A stretch of 10,996 nucleotides of DNA from CAZMJP01 sp964566895 (GCA_964566895.1 CAZMJP010000019.1:1-10996); one strand, 5' to 3'. Shown: positions 5,530 to 10,635, counted from the first letter of the stretch. The notes: generated from the sequence alone by a model not told the origin. Program-made: numbers and translations.

Positions 5530-5536
5530 AAGGAGG
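5530..5536 (+). promoter_or_regulatory. consensus Shine-Dalgarno of the orphan gene
   Basis: AAGGAGG lies 5 bases before the ATG at 5542. It is the only perfect anti-16S match correctly placed before a start codon in this window, and it fixes the start of the unknown gene. Confidence 0.8.
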
Positions 5537-5541
5537 TTATC

Positions 5542-5883
5542 ATGGAAGTAGCTCTGGTGGTGACCAAAAGGACAGATAAGTCTGAATTGGTCGCCCGCGC
5601 TTTGTTTAAATTAACAGGAACAAGGGCGGAGAAGTTTCTTATTTGTCCCCCGAAAATGGTGGGGAAGGTAACAGGACAAGAATTTATAGAAAAGGAGAGG
5701 ATGAATTTTATAGAGATCTATCTTGACCAGGAAGTAGATAATGAGATTGCAGAAAGGGTGGTGGATTTTGGGAAAGAGAGAGGTATAAAAAAACTTTTTC
5801 TTTTAAGCATCAAAATCCGTCAAGCTGGGCAATCGAAAATCTCTCCCGGGACGATTATTCCCATCCCCGTATTCTATAATTAA
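5542..5883 (+). CDS. hypothetical 113-residue protein in the rpsI position
   Basis: I do not recognise this gene. It encodes 113 residues beginning MEVALVVTKRTDKSELVARALFKLTG, with a CPP motif near residue 35 and a C-terminal KISPGTIIPIPVFYN. The pattern of short hydrophobic strands (VALVV, FIEIYL, KKLFLLSI) and charged helices suggests a small soluble alpha/beta protein. No membrane helix, catalytic motif or uS9 signature (the Gly/Arg-rich C-terminal KR tail) is visible. It is preceded by AAGGAGG (5530-5536) at 5-base spacing, the strongest Shine-Dalgarno in the window and unlike its ribosomal neighbours. It is co-oriented with rplM (22-base gap) and followed by a terminator, so it is probably the last gene of the operon. 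The distinct translation signal could mean a later insertion. Confidence 0.75.
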   Translation: MEVALVVTKRTDKSELVARALFKLTGTRAEKFLICPPKMVGKVTGQEFIEKERMNFIEIYLDQEVDNEIAERVVDFGKERGIKKLFLLSIKIRQAGQSKISPGTIIPIPVFYN

Positions 5884-5899
5884 TTGAATTTGAAACAGT

Positions 5900-5937
5900 A
5901 ATCCCGGCCAAATGGTCCGGGATTGTCTTTATTCCTT
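5900..5937 (+). terminator. intrinsic terminator closing the ribosomal operon
   Basis: AATCCCGGCC (5900-5909) pairs with GG-(T)-CCGGGATT (5914-5924): 10 bp with one bulged T and a 4-base AAAT loop. It is followed by the T-rich TTGTCTTTATTCCTT. It starts 17 bases after the orphan-gene stop. The T-rich tail also contains the putative -35 of def. Confidence 0.8.
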
Positions 5938-5951
5938 AAAAATGTTAGAAT
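5923..5951 (+). promoter_or_regulatory. promoter of def, predicted leaderless
   Basis: TTGTCT (5923-5928, 4 of 6), a 17-base spacer, then TAGAAT (5946-5951, 5 of 6). Exactly 6 bases separate the -10 box from the def ATG at 5958, so the A of ATG would be at or near +1. No Shine-Dalgarno is present, which agrees with a leaderless message. Confidence 0.6.
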
Positions 5952-5957
5952 TTTTCT

Positions 5958-6452
5958 ATGCTCGGATTAGAAATCAGAAAATATGGCGACCCGATTCTAC
6001 GGCAAAAATGCGAGGAAATTGGGGGAATAACCGATGAAGTGCGGAGTTTGGCTAAAAATATGCTAAAGGCGATGTACCGCGATAATGGGGTTGGCTTGGC
6101 CGCCCCGCAAATAGGCGAGAAAGGGCGGATTATTGTTGTGGATGTGGGGCAGGGTCCGTTTTCCCTGGTTAATCCGAAAATACTTGAAAAATCAGCGGAA
6201 AAAGAGAGTGATTACGAAGGGTGTTTAAGTTTGCCAAAAGTAACCTTAAAGATAGAAAGAGCCAAAAGAGTAGAAATAGAGGGTTATTTGTTAGAGCAGG
6301 GACAGAGAGTTAAAATTAAAGCCGAAGGTTTGTTGGCCCGGGCTTTTCAACATGAAGTTGACCATCTGGACGGCGCGCTTATTATTGATAAAGTTTCATA
6401 TTTTAGAAAACTGAGAGCCGTGAGAAAATTAAAAAAGGTATTGCGAGTGTAA
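5958..6452 (+). CDS. def: peptide deformylase
   Basis: This cytoplasmic metalloenzyme removes the formyl group from nascent N-terminal methionine at the ribosome. The 164-residue protein has all three family motifs: GVGLAAPQIG (44-53), EGCLSLP (87-93, metal ligand Cys89) and QHEVDHLDG (131-139, ligands His132 and His136, catalytic Glu133). Length is typical of the bacterial type (about 150-190). The start at 5958 gives the usual MLGLEIRKYGDPILRQ opening. It is separated from the ribosomal operon by a terminator and has its own likely leaderless promoter. tRNA-Gly lies 57 bases downstream on the same strand and may be co-transcribed. No fmt gene is visible next to it. Confidence 0.97.
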   Translation: MLGLEIRKYGDPILRQKCEEIGGITDEVRSLAKNMLKAMYRDNGVGLAAPQIGEKGRIIVVDVGQGPFSLVNPKILEKSAEKESDYEGCLSLPKVTLKIERAKRVEIEGYLLEQGQRVKIKAEGLLARAFQHEVDHLDGALIIDKVSYFRKLRAVRKLKKVLRV

Positions 6453-6509
6453 TATAGCGGTTATTATATCTCCTTCCCAACTTCTGGGTCAAATAAAAAT
6501 TTCAATAAT

Positions 6510-6583
6510 GCGAGATTAGTTCAGTGGTAGAACGTCTGCTTCCCAAGCAGGAAATGCCGGTCCGATTCCGGTATCTCGCTCCA
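6510..6583 (+). tRNA. tRNA-Gly (anticodon CCC)
   Basis: A cloverleaf of 74 bases with the CCA end encoded (6581-6583). The acceptor stem is GCGAGAT/ATCTCGC, the D stem GTTC/GAAC, the anticodon stem TCTGC/GCAGG with loop TTCCCAA (anticodon CCC, reading GGG), and the T stem GCCGG/CCGGT. The discriminator T73 and the G1-C72, C2-G71 pairs fit bacterial glycine identity. Oddity: the T loop reads TCCGATT, with C instead of the near-universal T at position 55. Confidence 0.95.
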
Positions 6584-6605
6584 GTATCAAACTTTCGTCT
6601 TTTTT

Positions 6606-6643
6606 GCCTGCCGTTTCGGCGGCGCTTTGCGCGGCCGGCGGTC
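6606..6643 (+). other. GC-rich island with small hairpins after tRNA-Gly
   Basis: About 30 of 38 bases are G or C, in sharp contrast to the AT-rich surroundings. It can form GCCG-TTT-CGGC (6610-6620) and GCGC-TTT-GCGC (6622-6632) and is followed by ATTTTG. It may stop transcription after tRNA-Gly, but neither hairpin is a convincing terminator. Confidence 0.35.
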
Positions 6644-6647
6644 GATT

Positions 6648-6677
6648 TTGTCCACTCATTACGAGAATAAGTAAAAT
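6648..6677 (+). promoter_or_regulatory. possible promoter of the NYN-domain gene
   Basis: TTGTCC (6648-6653, 4 of 6), an 18-base spacer, and TAAAAT (6672-6677, 5 of 6). The ATG at 6696 would follow a leader of about 12 bases that contains the weak ribosome site GGTGAAGA. Confidence 0.45.
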
Positions 6678-6695
6678 AGATTGACGGTGAAGAAT

Positions 6696-7223
6696 ATGGA
6701 TAAAAAGCGTAATAATTTTGCTTACCTAGATGGAGCCAATTTGTATGAAGCAATAAAAGAGCTGAGAATTCTTTTAGATTATAAAAGATTTAGAATTTGG
6801 TTGTCGGAGAAGTATGGTGTTAAGCGAGCGTATATTTTTATTGGCTTGATTCCCAAATACAAGAATCTTTATACTTATTTACAAGAATGCGGGTTTACTT
6901 TAATTTTTAAAGAGGTAATTTATGATGGGTCTGGCAAGGCAAAGGGGGATTGCGATGCCGATTTGGTTCTGCGAGCTACGCGCGACGCTTATGAAAACAA
7001 TTTTGAAAAAGCGATTATTGTGGCTAGCGATGGCGATTACGCCGGACTAATTAAATTTTTACAAGAAAGAGACAAATTAGAGGTTGTTCTTTCCCCAAAT
7101 CTCGGAGATAAATGTTCAGTTCTTATTAAAAGAACGGGTGTGAAGATATCTTATCTGAATGACCAACGTTCAATTTTAGGAATACAAAAAGAAAAAACCC
7201 CCGACAGAGACGGAACTCTGTAA
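6696..7223 (+). CDS. NYN-domain (LabA/DUF88-like) putative ribonuclease
   Basis: The product (175 residues from ATG 6696) has the PIN-like NYN fold. FAYLDGANLY at 8-17 carries the first acidic residue Asp12 with Asn15; KGDCDADL at 83-90 gives Asp85, Asp87 and Asp89; and IIVASDGDYAGLI at 107-119 gives Asp112 and Asp114. In the family these acidic residues chelate a metal for RNA cleavage. The RNA target is not predictable. ATG 6696 is preferred over the in-frame TTG at 6681 because GGTGAAGA lies just before it and the family begins close to the first strand. The 3' end of the gene forms part of its own terminator hairpin. It lies between two tRNA genes, with RtcB and archease further on, so a role in RNA processing is plausible but inferred. 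Confidence 0.88.
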   Translation: MDKKRNNFAYLDGANLYEAIKELRILLDYKRFRIWLSEKYGVKRAYIFIGLIPKYKNLYTYLQECGFTLIFKEVIYDGSGKAKGDCDADLVLRATRDAYENNFEKAIIVASDGDYAGLIKFLQERDKLEVVLSPNLGDKCSVLIKRTGVKISYLNDQRSILGIQKEKTPDRDGTL

Positions 7224-7234
7224 GGGTCTTTTTC
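7197..7234 (+). terminator. intrinsic terminator overlapping the end of the NYN gene
   Basis: ACAGAG (7204-7209) pairs with CTCTGT (7216-7221), loop ACGGAA. An outer ACCC (7197-7200) pairs with GGGT (7224-7227) across a small internal loop. TCTTTTTC follows. The stop codon (7221-7223) lies inside the 3' arm, so the last six codons double as terminator. Confidence 0.8.
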
Positions 7235-7286
7235 GTAGTAATTGTTTATATTATGACAATAAAGAGATGAAAGTCAACGATTGGCT

Positions 7287-7295
7287 TGTGGATAA
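7287..7295 (-). promoter_or_regulatory. single consensus DnaA box
   Basis: The minus strand reads TTATCCACA, identical to the consensus 9-mer. It is in an AT-rich gap next to TTTTTATAAATAATAAATAATTT. I find no second perfect box in the window, so an origin is not supported. Confidence 0.3.
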
Positions 7296-7368
7296 CTCTT
7301 GGGCTTTAAAAATTTTTATAAATAATAAATAATTTGTAGATAGAGGAGTTTCGTTTTATTCTTTTGCC

Positions 7369-7443
7369 GCCGACATAGCTCAGCGGTAGAGCAACTGTTT
7401 CGTAAACAGTAGGTCGCAGGTTCAAATCCTGCTGTCGGCTCCA
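7369..7443 (+). tRNA. tRNA-Thr (anticodon CGT)
   Basis: A full 75-base cloverleaf with encoded CCA (7441-7443). The acceptor is GCCGACA/TGTCGGC, the D stem GCTC/GAGC, the anticodon stem ACTGT/ACAGT with loop TTCGTAA (anticodon CGT, reading ACG), and the T arm GCAGG-TTCAAAT-CCTGC. G1-C72, C2-G71 and G35-U36 agree with threonine identity; the discriminator is T. A damaged partial copy follows at 7453. Confidence 0.96.
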
Positions 7444-7452
7444 GATGAAACC

Positions 7453-7495
7453 AGCGGGCAACTGTTTCGTTAACAGAGGGTTACTGGTTCCCAGT
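7453..7495 (+). pseudogene. degenerate partial tRNA-Thr copy
   Basis: Bases 7458-7476 (GCAACTGTTTCGTTAACAG) match 7391-7409 of tRNA-Thr with one change. AGCGG at 7453-7457 matches 7382-7386, with four bases lost between. A T-arm-like ACTGGTTCCCAGT (7483-7495) follows. No acceptor stem, 5' half or CCA is present, so it cannot be a functional tRNA. Confidence 0.7.
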
Positions 7496-7519
7496 CACAT
7501 TATTTTAAAGATTAAGGTA

Positions 7520-7552
7520 CGGCTGGTCCACCTTTGGTGGAAATTCCAGTCG
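7520..7552 (+). promoter_or_regulatory. two-tier hairpin in the ftsE leader
   Basis: The outer stem CGGCTGG (7520-7526) pairs with CCAGTCG (7546-7552, one G-U pair). The inner stem TCCACC (7527-7532) pairs with GGTGGA (7536-7541) around a TTT loop, and there is a one-sided AATT bulge. It lies 40 bases before the ftsE ATG and has no U-tract. It could be a leader or processing structure. Confidence 0.55.
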
Positions 7553-7592
7553 TGGGCTTTGGCGATGGCAGGGGTATAAGAGTAATGTTTAT

Positions 7593-8276
7593 ATGATTAA
7601 ATTCGTTAATGTCACCAAATTCTATCCGCCGGATATTTATGCTTTGCGCAACGTCACTTTTCACATCAAGCCAAAGGAATTTGTTTCTATTGTTGGTCAG
7701 TCAGGGGCGGGCAAGAGTACGCTTGTCAAATTGTTGATTGCCGAGGAAAGGTTGAACCAGGGTAGAATAATCATCGGCGGTTGGGATATTACTAAAATAA
7801 AATCACGCGAAATCCCGGCGCTCCGCCGTCAGGTTGGAGTTGTCTTCCAAGACCTTAAATTATTGGAGAGGAGAACAGTCGCCGAAAATATAGCTTTTGC
7901 TTTGGAGGTGGTTAACACGCCGCGACGAAAAATAACTCCAATTGTCCGTCAGGTTTTGAAGATAGTCGGGTTAGAGAATAAATCCGATTATTTTCCCCAG
8001 CAGCTTTCAGCCGGCGAAGCCCAGAGAGTGGTTGTCGCCAGGTCTTTGGTCCACCGCCCAAAGATATTAGTGGCTGACGAGCCGACCGGCAACCTTGATC
8101 CGATTACCACCCGGAGTATTGTTGAATTACTGGCTAAAATTAATGAATTTGGAACCACGGTTCTTTTGGTGACTCATAATCGAGAAATAGTCAATTTTTT
8201 AAAAAAAAGGGTAATTACCCTTGATCAAGGGGTGATTATTGGCGATCAGATAATAAAAGGAAGATATGTGATTTAG
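7593..8276 (+). CDS. ftsE: FtsE-like ABC transporter ATP-binding protein
   Basis: FtsE is the cytoplasmic ATPase that pairs with the membrane protein FtsX to control peptidoglycan hydrolases at division. The 227 residues match FtsE length (about 220-230). Seen: Walker A GQSGAGKST (35-43), Q-loop VFQDLKLL (Gln86), signature LSAGEAQRV (138-146), Walker B ILVADEP (158-164), D-loop NLDP (167-170) and H-loop His195 in LLVTHN. The VFQDLKLLERRTVAENIAFAL stretch and ADEPTGNLDP are characteristic of FtsE. Two oddities: the signature has Ala in place of the first Gly of LSGGE, and no ftsX follows, as the next gene is archease. A related MacB/LolD-type ATPase cannot be fully excluded. The stop codon lies within a heptamer repeat. 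Confidence 0.85.
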   Translation: MIKFVNVTKFYPPDIYALRNVTFHIKPKEFVSIVGQSGAGKSTLVKLLIAEERLNQGRIIIGGWDITKIKSREIPALRRQVGVVFQDLKLLERRTVAENIAFALEVVNTPRRKITPIVRQVLKIVGLENKSDYFPQQLSAGEAQRVVVARSLVHRPKILVADEPTGNLDPITTRSIVELLAKINEFGTTVLLVTHNREIVNFLKKRVITLDQGVIIGDQIIKGRYVI

Positions 8277-8292
8277 GATTTCAGATTTAAGA
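8272..8292 (-). repeat. heptamer tandem repeat (TCNNAAA-like), locus 2, inverted
   Basis: On the plus strand TTTAGGA, TTTCAGA and TTTAAGA run in tandem; on the minus strand they read TCTTAAA, TCTGAAA, TCCTAAA. Fourteen bases (8277-8290) match 10294-10307 inverted. The array contains the ftsE TAG stop and ends 3 bases before the archease ATG. Confidence 0.6.
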
Positions 8293-8295
8293 TAT

Positions 8296-8706
8296 ATGGC
8301 AAAAAGAAATTATGAAGTTTTAGAACACCCGGCCGACCTTAAAATTAGAGCTTATGGCCATGATTTAAAAGAGGTTTTTTCCAATATGCTAAGGGGAATG
8401 TTTGAGACCTGCCGACCCGAACTGGTAGATCAAAAGCCGGTCATAAGGAACATTCAAATCAAGGCCGGGGATTTGGAGTCTTTACTAATGGATTTTCTAT
8501 CCCGGGCCTTGTATTTAAGCGATATTAATAATGAGATTTATCAGTCGGTTGATTTTGAGGCGATGACTGGTCGGGAGTTAAGGGGCAAAATTAAGGGGTG
8601 GAAATTCAAAAAACTGCAAACGGAGATCAAAGCTGTCACTTGGTATGATATTAAAATTGAAAAGAAAGATAATCTTTGGATGGCCACGGTGCTTTTTGAT
8701 ATATAA
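8296..8706 (+). CDS. archease, RtcB-activating protein
   Basis: Archease speeds RtcB guanylylation and broadens its nucleotide use, allowing multiple turnover of RNA ligation. The 136-residue protein matches family size (about 140). Seen: YEVLEHPADLKIRAYG (His11, Asp14), a helical DLESLLMDFLSRALYLSD block (59-76), the IKAVTWYDI motif (111-119), and the C-terminal WMATVLFDI ending with Asp135. The conserved acidic residues are the metal-binding sites known in the family. It starts 19 bases after ftsE with no Shine-Dalgarno and is 62 bases upstream of rtcB, with a perfect hairpin between them. Next-door RtcB makes the assignment firm. Confidence 0.93.
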   Translation: MAKRNYEVLEHPADLKIRAYGHDLKEVFSNMLRGMFETCRPELVDQKPVIRNIQIKAGDLESLLMDFLSRALYLSDINNEIYQSVDFEAMTGRELRGKIKGWKFKKLQTEIKAVTWYDIKIEKKDNLWMATVLFDI

Positions 8707-8715
8707 AGATTTATT

Positions 8716-8748
8716 GAGGTCTGACCTGTCTTTGTCAGGTCAGACCTC
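8716..8748 (+). promoter_or_regulatory. perfect 13-bp hairpin in the archease-rtcB gap
   Basis: GAGGTCTGACCTG (8716-8728) pairs without mismatch with CAGGTCAGACCTC (8736-8748) around TCTTTGT. Each arm is itself a quasi-palindrome (AGGTC-N-GACCT), so the element holds four AGGTC/GACCT half-sites. TGTAAAAATAAGG follows, with no U-tract; the AAGGA before the rtcB ATG lies 10 bases further on. Confidence 0.7.
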
Positions 8749-8768
8749 TGTAAAAATAAGGAATCTTT

Positions 8769-10217
8769 ATGTTAATTAAACAAAATCTCAAAAAAATCAA
8801 TGATTATTTATGGGAAATTCCTCGGACTTACCGTTCTGATATGCGGGTGCCGGCCAGGGTCTACGCCAATGAAAAAATGTTAGACCAGATTTTTCGAGAC
8901 AAGTCGCTGGAACAGTTGGTTAATGTCACTACTTTGCCCGGAATACAGAAGTACGCTTTGGCAATGCCCGATTGCCACGAGGGTTATGCCAGCCCGATCG
9001 GCGGCGTGGCGGCAATTAAAATTTCCGGCGGAATTATTTCGCCAGGGATGCAAGGCTACGACATCAATTGCGGAATGAAATTGTTGAAGTCGGGCCTTTT
9101 TGAAAAGGAAACAAAGCCATATCTGGAAAAATTGGCGAGTGAAATCCAGGAACAGGTTCCTTCGGGTTTGGGTCGGGGTCGGCGGGTTAAACTGGACATT
9201 GCTGGTATTAACGAGATTTTACAAAAAGGGGCGGAAAAACTGGTTGAACAGGGGTATGGAGTGAAAGATGATTTAGATAATTGCGAAGCGGGCGGAAGGT
9301 TGGATTGGGCGGATGCTTCGGTTGTTTCAACTTATGCCAAAAATCGGGGCAGAGACCAGGTCGGAACTTTGGGAAGCGGAAATCATTTTTTGGAAATACA
9401 AAAAGTTGAGGAAATTTTTAATTCGGGAGTGGCTGAAGCGTTTGGTTTGTTTAAAGATCAGATTGTCGTTATGATTCATTGTGGTTCGCGAGGGCTCGGG
9501 CATCAAGTTTGTACTGATAATTTAAGGGAGTTTATCCCTTTAATGGAGAATAAGTATAAAATTGTCGTTCCAGACCGGGAATTTGCTTGCGTCCCCTTTA
9601 ATTCCCCGGAAGGAAAAAGGGCTTTAGCCGCTTCGGCAGCGGCGGCAAATTATGCTTGGGCTAACCGCCAAATGATTGCTTACTTTGTCAGAAAGGCCTG
9701 GAAAAGCGTTTTGGGCAGTCGGGATTCGGACCTTCGGGTTCTTTATGATGTGGCTCATAATATTATTAAAAAGGAAAAATATATCGTTGACGGTCGGGAG
9801 ATTGAAGTAGCCGTACATCGGAAAGGGGCGACCAGGGCTTTTCCGCCCGGTCATTCCGAATTGCCGGCGGTTTACCGCAAAGTCGGTCAACCGGTCTTGA
9901 TTCCCGGAAGTATGGGTACGGCTTCTTATGTTTTAGTCGGGACGGAAAAAGGAGAAGAGAGTTTTTACTCGGTTAATCATGGGGCCGGGCGGGCAATGTC
10001 AAGGCACGCGGCAATCAGAGCGGTCCGGGGTGAAGAAGTGGTCCGGCAGTTGAAAGAGAAGGGAATTTTGGTTAAGTGTCGGTCAAGGCAGGGCATTGCT
10101 GAAGAAGCGCCCCTAGCTTATAAAGACATTAATCAGGTGGTTGATATTGTTGACCGGGCTGGTTTGGCTAAAAAAGTGGTTAGACTAACGCCCCTGGCGG
10201 TGATTAAAGGGGAGTGA
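8769..10217 (+). CDS. rtcB: RNA-splicing ligase RtcB
   Basis: RtcB joins a 2',3'-cyclic phosphate or 3'-phosphate RNA end to a 5'-hydroxyl, using GTP and Mn2+; it acts in tRNA splicing and RNA repair. The 482-residue protein is full length. Active-site residues are all visible: Asp98 and Cys101 (GYDINCG), Asn205 and His206 (GSGNHFLEI), His237 (IHCGSRGLGHQ), His330 (DVAHNI), and the guanylylated His404 in VNHGAGRAMSR, matching His404 of the archaeal enzyme in context. The C-terminal domain ends in the typical YKDINQVVDIVDRAGLAKKVVRLTPLAVIKG. It is preceded by AAGGA seven bases before the ATG, and by archease, its activator. Candidate clients include introns or broken tRNAs, but none is visible here. 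Confidence 0.97.
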   Translation: MLIKQNLKKINDYLWEIPRTYRSDMRVPARVYANEKMLDQIFRDKSLEQLVNVTTLPGIQKYALAMPDCHEGYASPIGGVAAIKISGGIISPGMQGYDINCGMKLLKSGLFEKETKPYLEKLASEIQEQVPSGLGRGRRVKLDIAGINEILQKGAEKLVEQGYGVKDDLDNCEAGGRLDWADASVVSTYAKNRGRDQVGTLGSGNHFLEIQKVEEIFNSGVAEAFGLFKDQIVVMIHCGSRGLGHQVCTDNLREFIPLMENKYKIVVPDREFACVPFNSPEGKRALAASAAAANYAWANRQMIAYFVRKAWKSVLGSRDSDLRVLYDVAHNIIKKEKYIVDGREIEVAVHRKGATRAFPPGHSELPAVYRKVGQPVLIPGSMGTASYVLVGTEKGEESFYSVNHGAGRAMSRHAAIRAVRGEEVVRQLKEKGILVKCRSRQGIAEEAPLAYKDINQVVDIVDRAGLAKKVVRLTPLAVIKGE

Positions 10218-10246
10218 GGGAGTTGATAAATGACGAATTAAGGCGT

Positions 10247-10275
10247 TTGCTTTTTAAATCCTTTTATCGTATAAT
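10247..10275 (+). promoter_or_regulatory. promoter for the EF-Tu-domain-like gene
   Basis: TTGCTT (10247-10252, 3 of 6), a 17-base spacer, and a perfect TATAAT (10270-10275). Initiation near 10282 gives a leader of about 54 bases that contains the heptamer repeat and an AT-only hairpin reaching into the ATG. Confidence 0.6.
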
Positions 10276-10287
10276 AATAAAGTTGAA

Positions 10288-10337
10288 ATATAATTAAATC
10301 TGAAATCATAAGTCATAAATCTTAAATTTAATTATAT
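10288..10337 (+). promoter_or_regulatory. AT-only leader hairpin covering the start codon
   Basis: ATATAATTAAAT (10288-10299) is the exact reverse complement of ATTTAATTATAT (10326-10337), 12 bp, and includes the first two bases of the ATG at 10336. The loop holds the heptamers. It should be weak and temperature-sensitive because it has only A-T pairs. Function is inferred. Confidence 0.5.
10299..10326 (+). repeat. heptamer tandem repeat (TCNNAAA-like), locus 3
   Basis: Four heptamers in perfect phase: TCTGAAA, TCATAAG, TCATAAA and TCTTAAA. This is the longest of the three copies in the window. It lies in the leader of the EF-Tu-domain-like gene, between its promoter and ATG. Confidence 0.7.
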
Positions 10338-10593
10338 GGCTAAAGAAAAACAAATTGGTAAAATTACCCATTATTTTGGGAAAATTGGCGTTGGTGTCAT
10401 TGAGTTGACCGCCGGCTTGAAGGTTGGCGATAAAATACACGTTGTTGGCGGGAGTCGGGACTTTGAACAGACCGTTGAATCAATGCAAGTTGAACACGAG
10501 AATATTAGTAAAGCGAAAAAGGGCGAAGCCGTTGGTTTAAAATTGGATCAGGTGAGTAAAGAAGGAGATAAAGTCTATTCGGTCAAAGAATAG
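10336..10593 (+). CDS. EF-Tu domain-II-like small protein (translation elongation factor-like)
   Basis: An 85-residue protein that consists of a single beta-barrel resembling domain II of EF-Tu/SelB/IF-2. Seen: IGKITHYFGKIGVGVIELTAGLKVGDKIHVVGGSRDF, then QTVESMQVEHENISKAKKGEAVGLKL and a final EGDKVYSV. The G-KVGD-I, 'VESMQ' and 'AKKGEAVGLKL' elements are the domain-II hallmarks. No GTPase domain is present, so it cannot act as a translation factor on its own. Proteins of this size and sequence are annotated as translation elongation factor-like in CPR and some other bacteria; their role is not known to me. It has its own promoter, a 54-base structured leader, and a terminator downstream. Confidence 0.85.
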   Translation: MAKEKQIGKITHYFGKIGVGVIELTAGLKVGDKIHVVGGSRDFEQTVESMQVEHENISKAKKGEAVGLKLDQVSKEGDKVYSVKE

Positions 10594-10635
10594 AATTTTT
10601 AAGGCTGTTAATAATAAGATTCTACTCAAGAATTG

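Noticed and set aside
6502..6753. Minus-strand open frame of 83 codons
   Set aside because: It is antisense to tRNA-Gly and the GC-rich island, and shows no protein-like pattern.
7232..7368. Replication origin in the AT-rich gap
   Set aside because: Only one DnaA box, no iterons and no dnaA/dnaN nearby.
9624..9890. Minus-strand open frame inside rtcB
   Set aside because: It lies wholly antisense to conserved RtcB active-site sequence and has no signals of its own.
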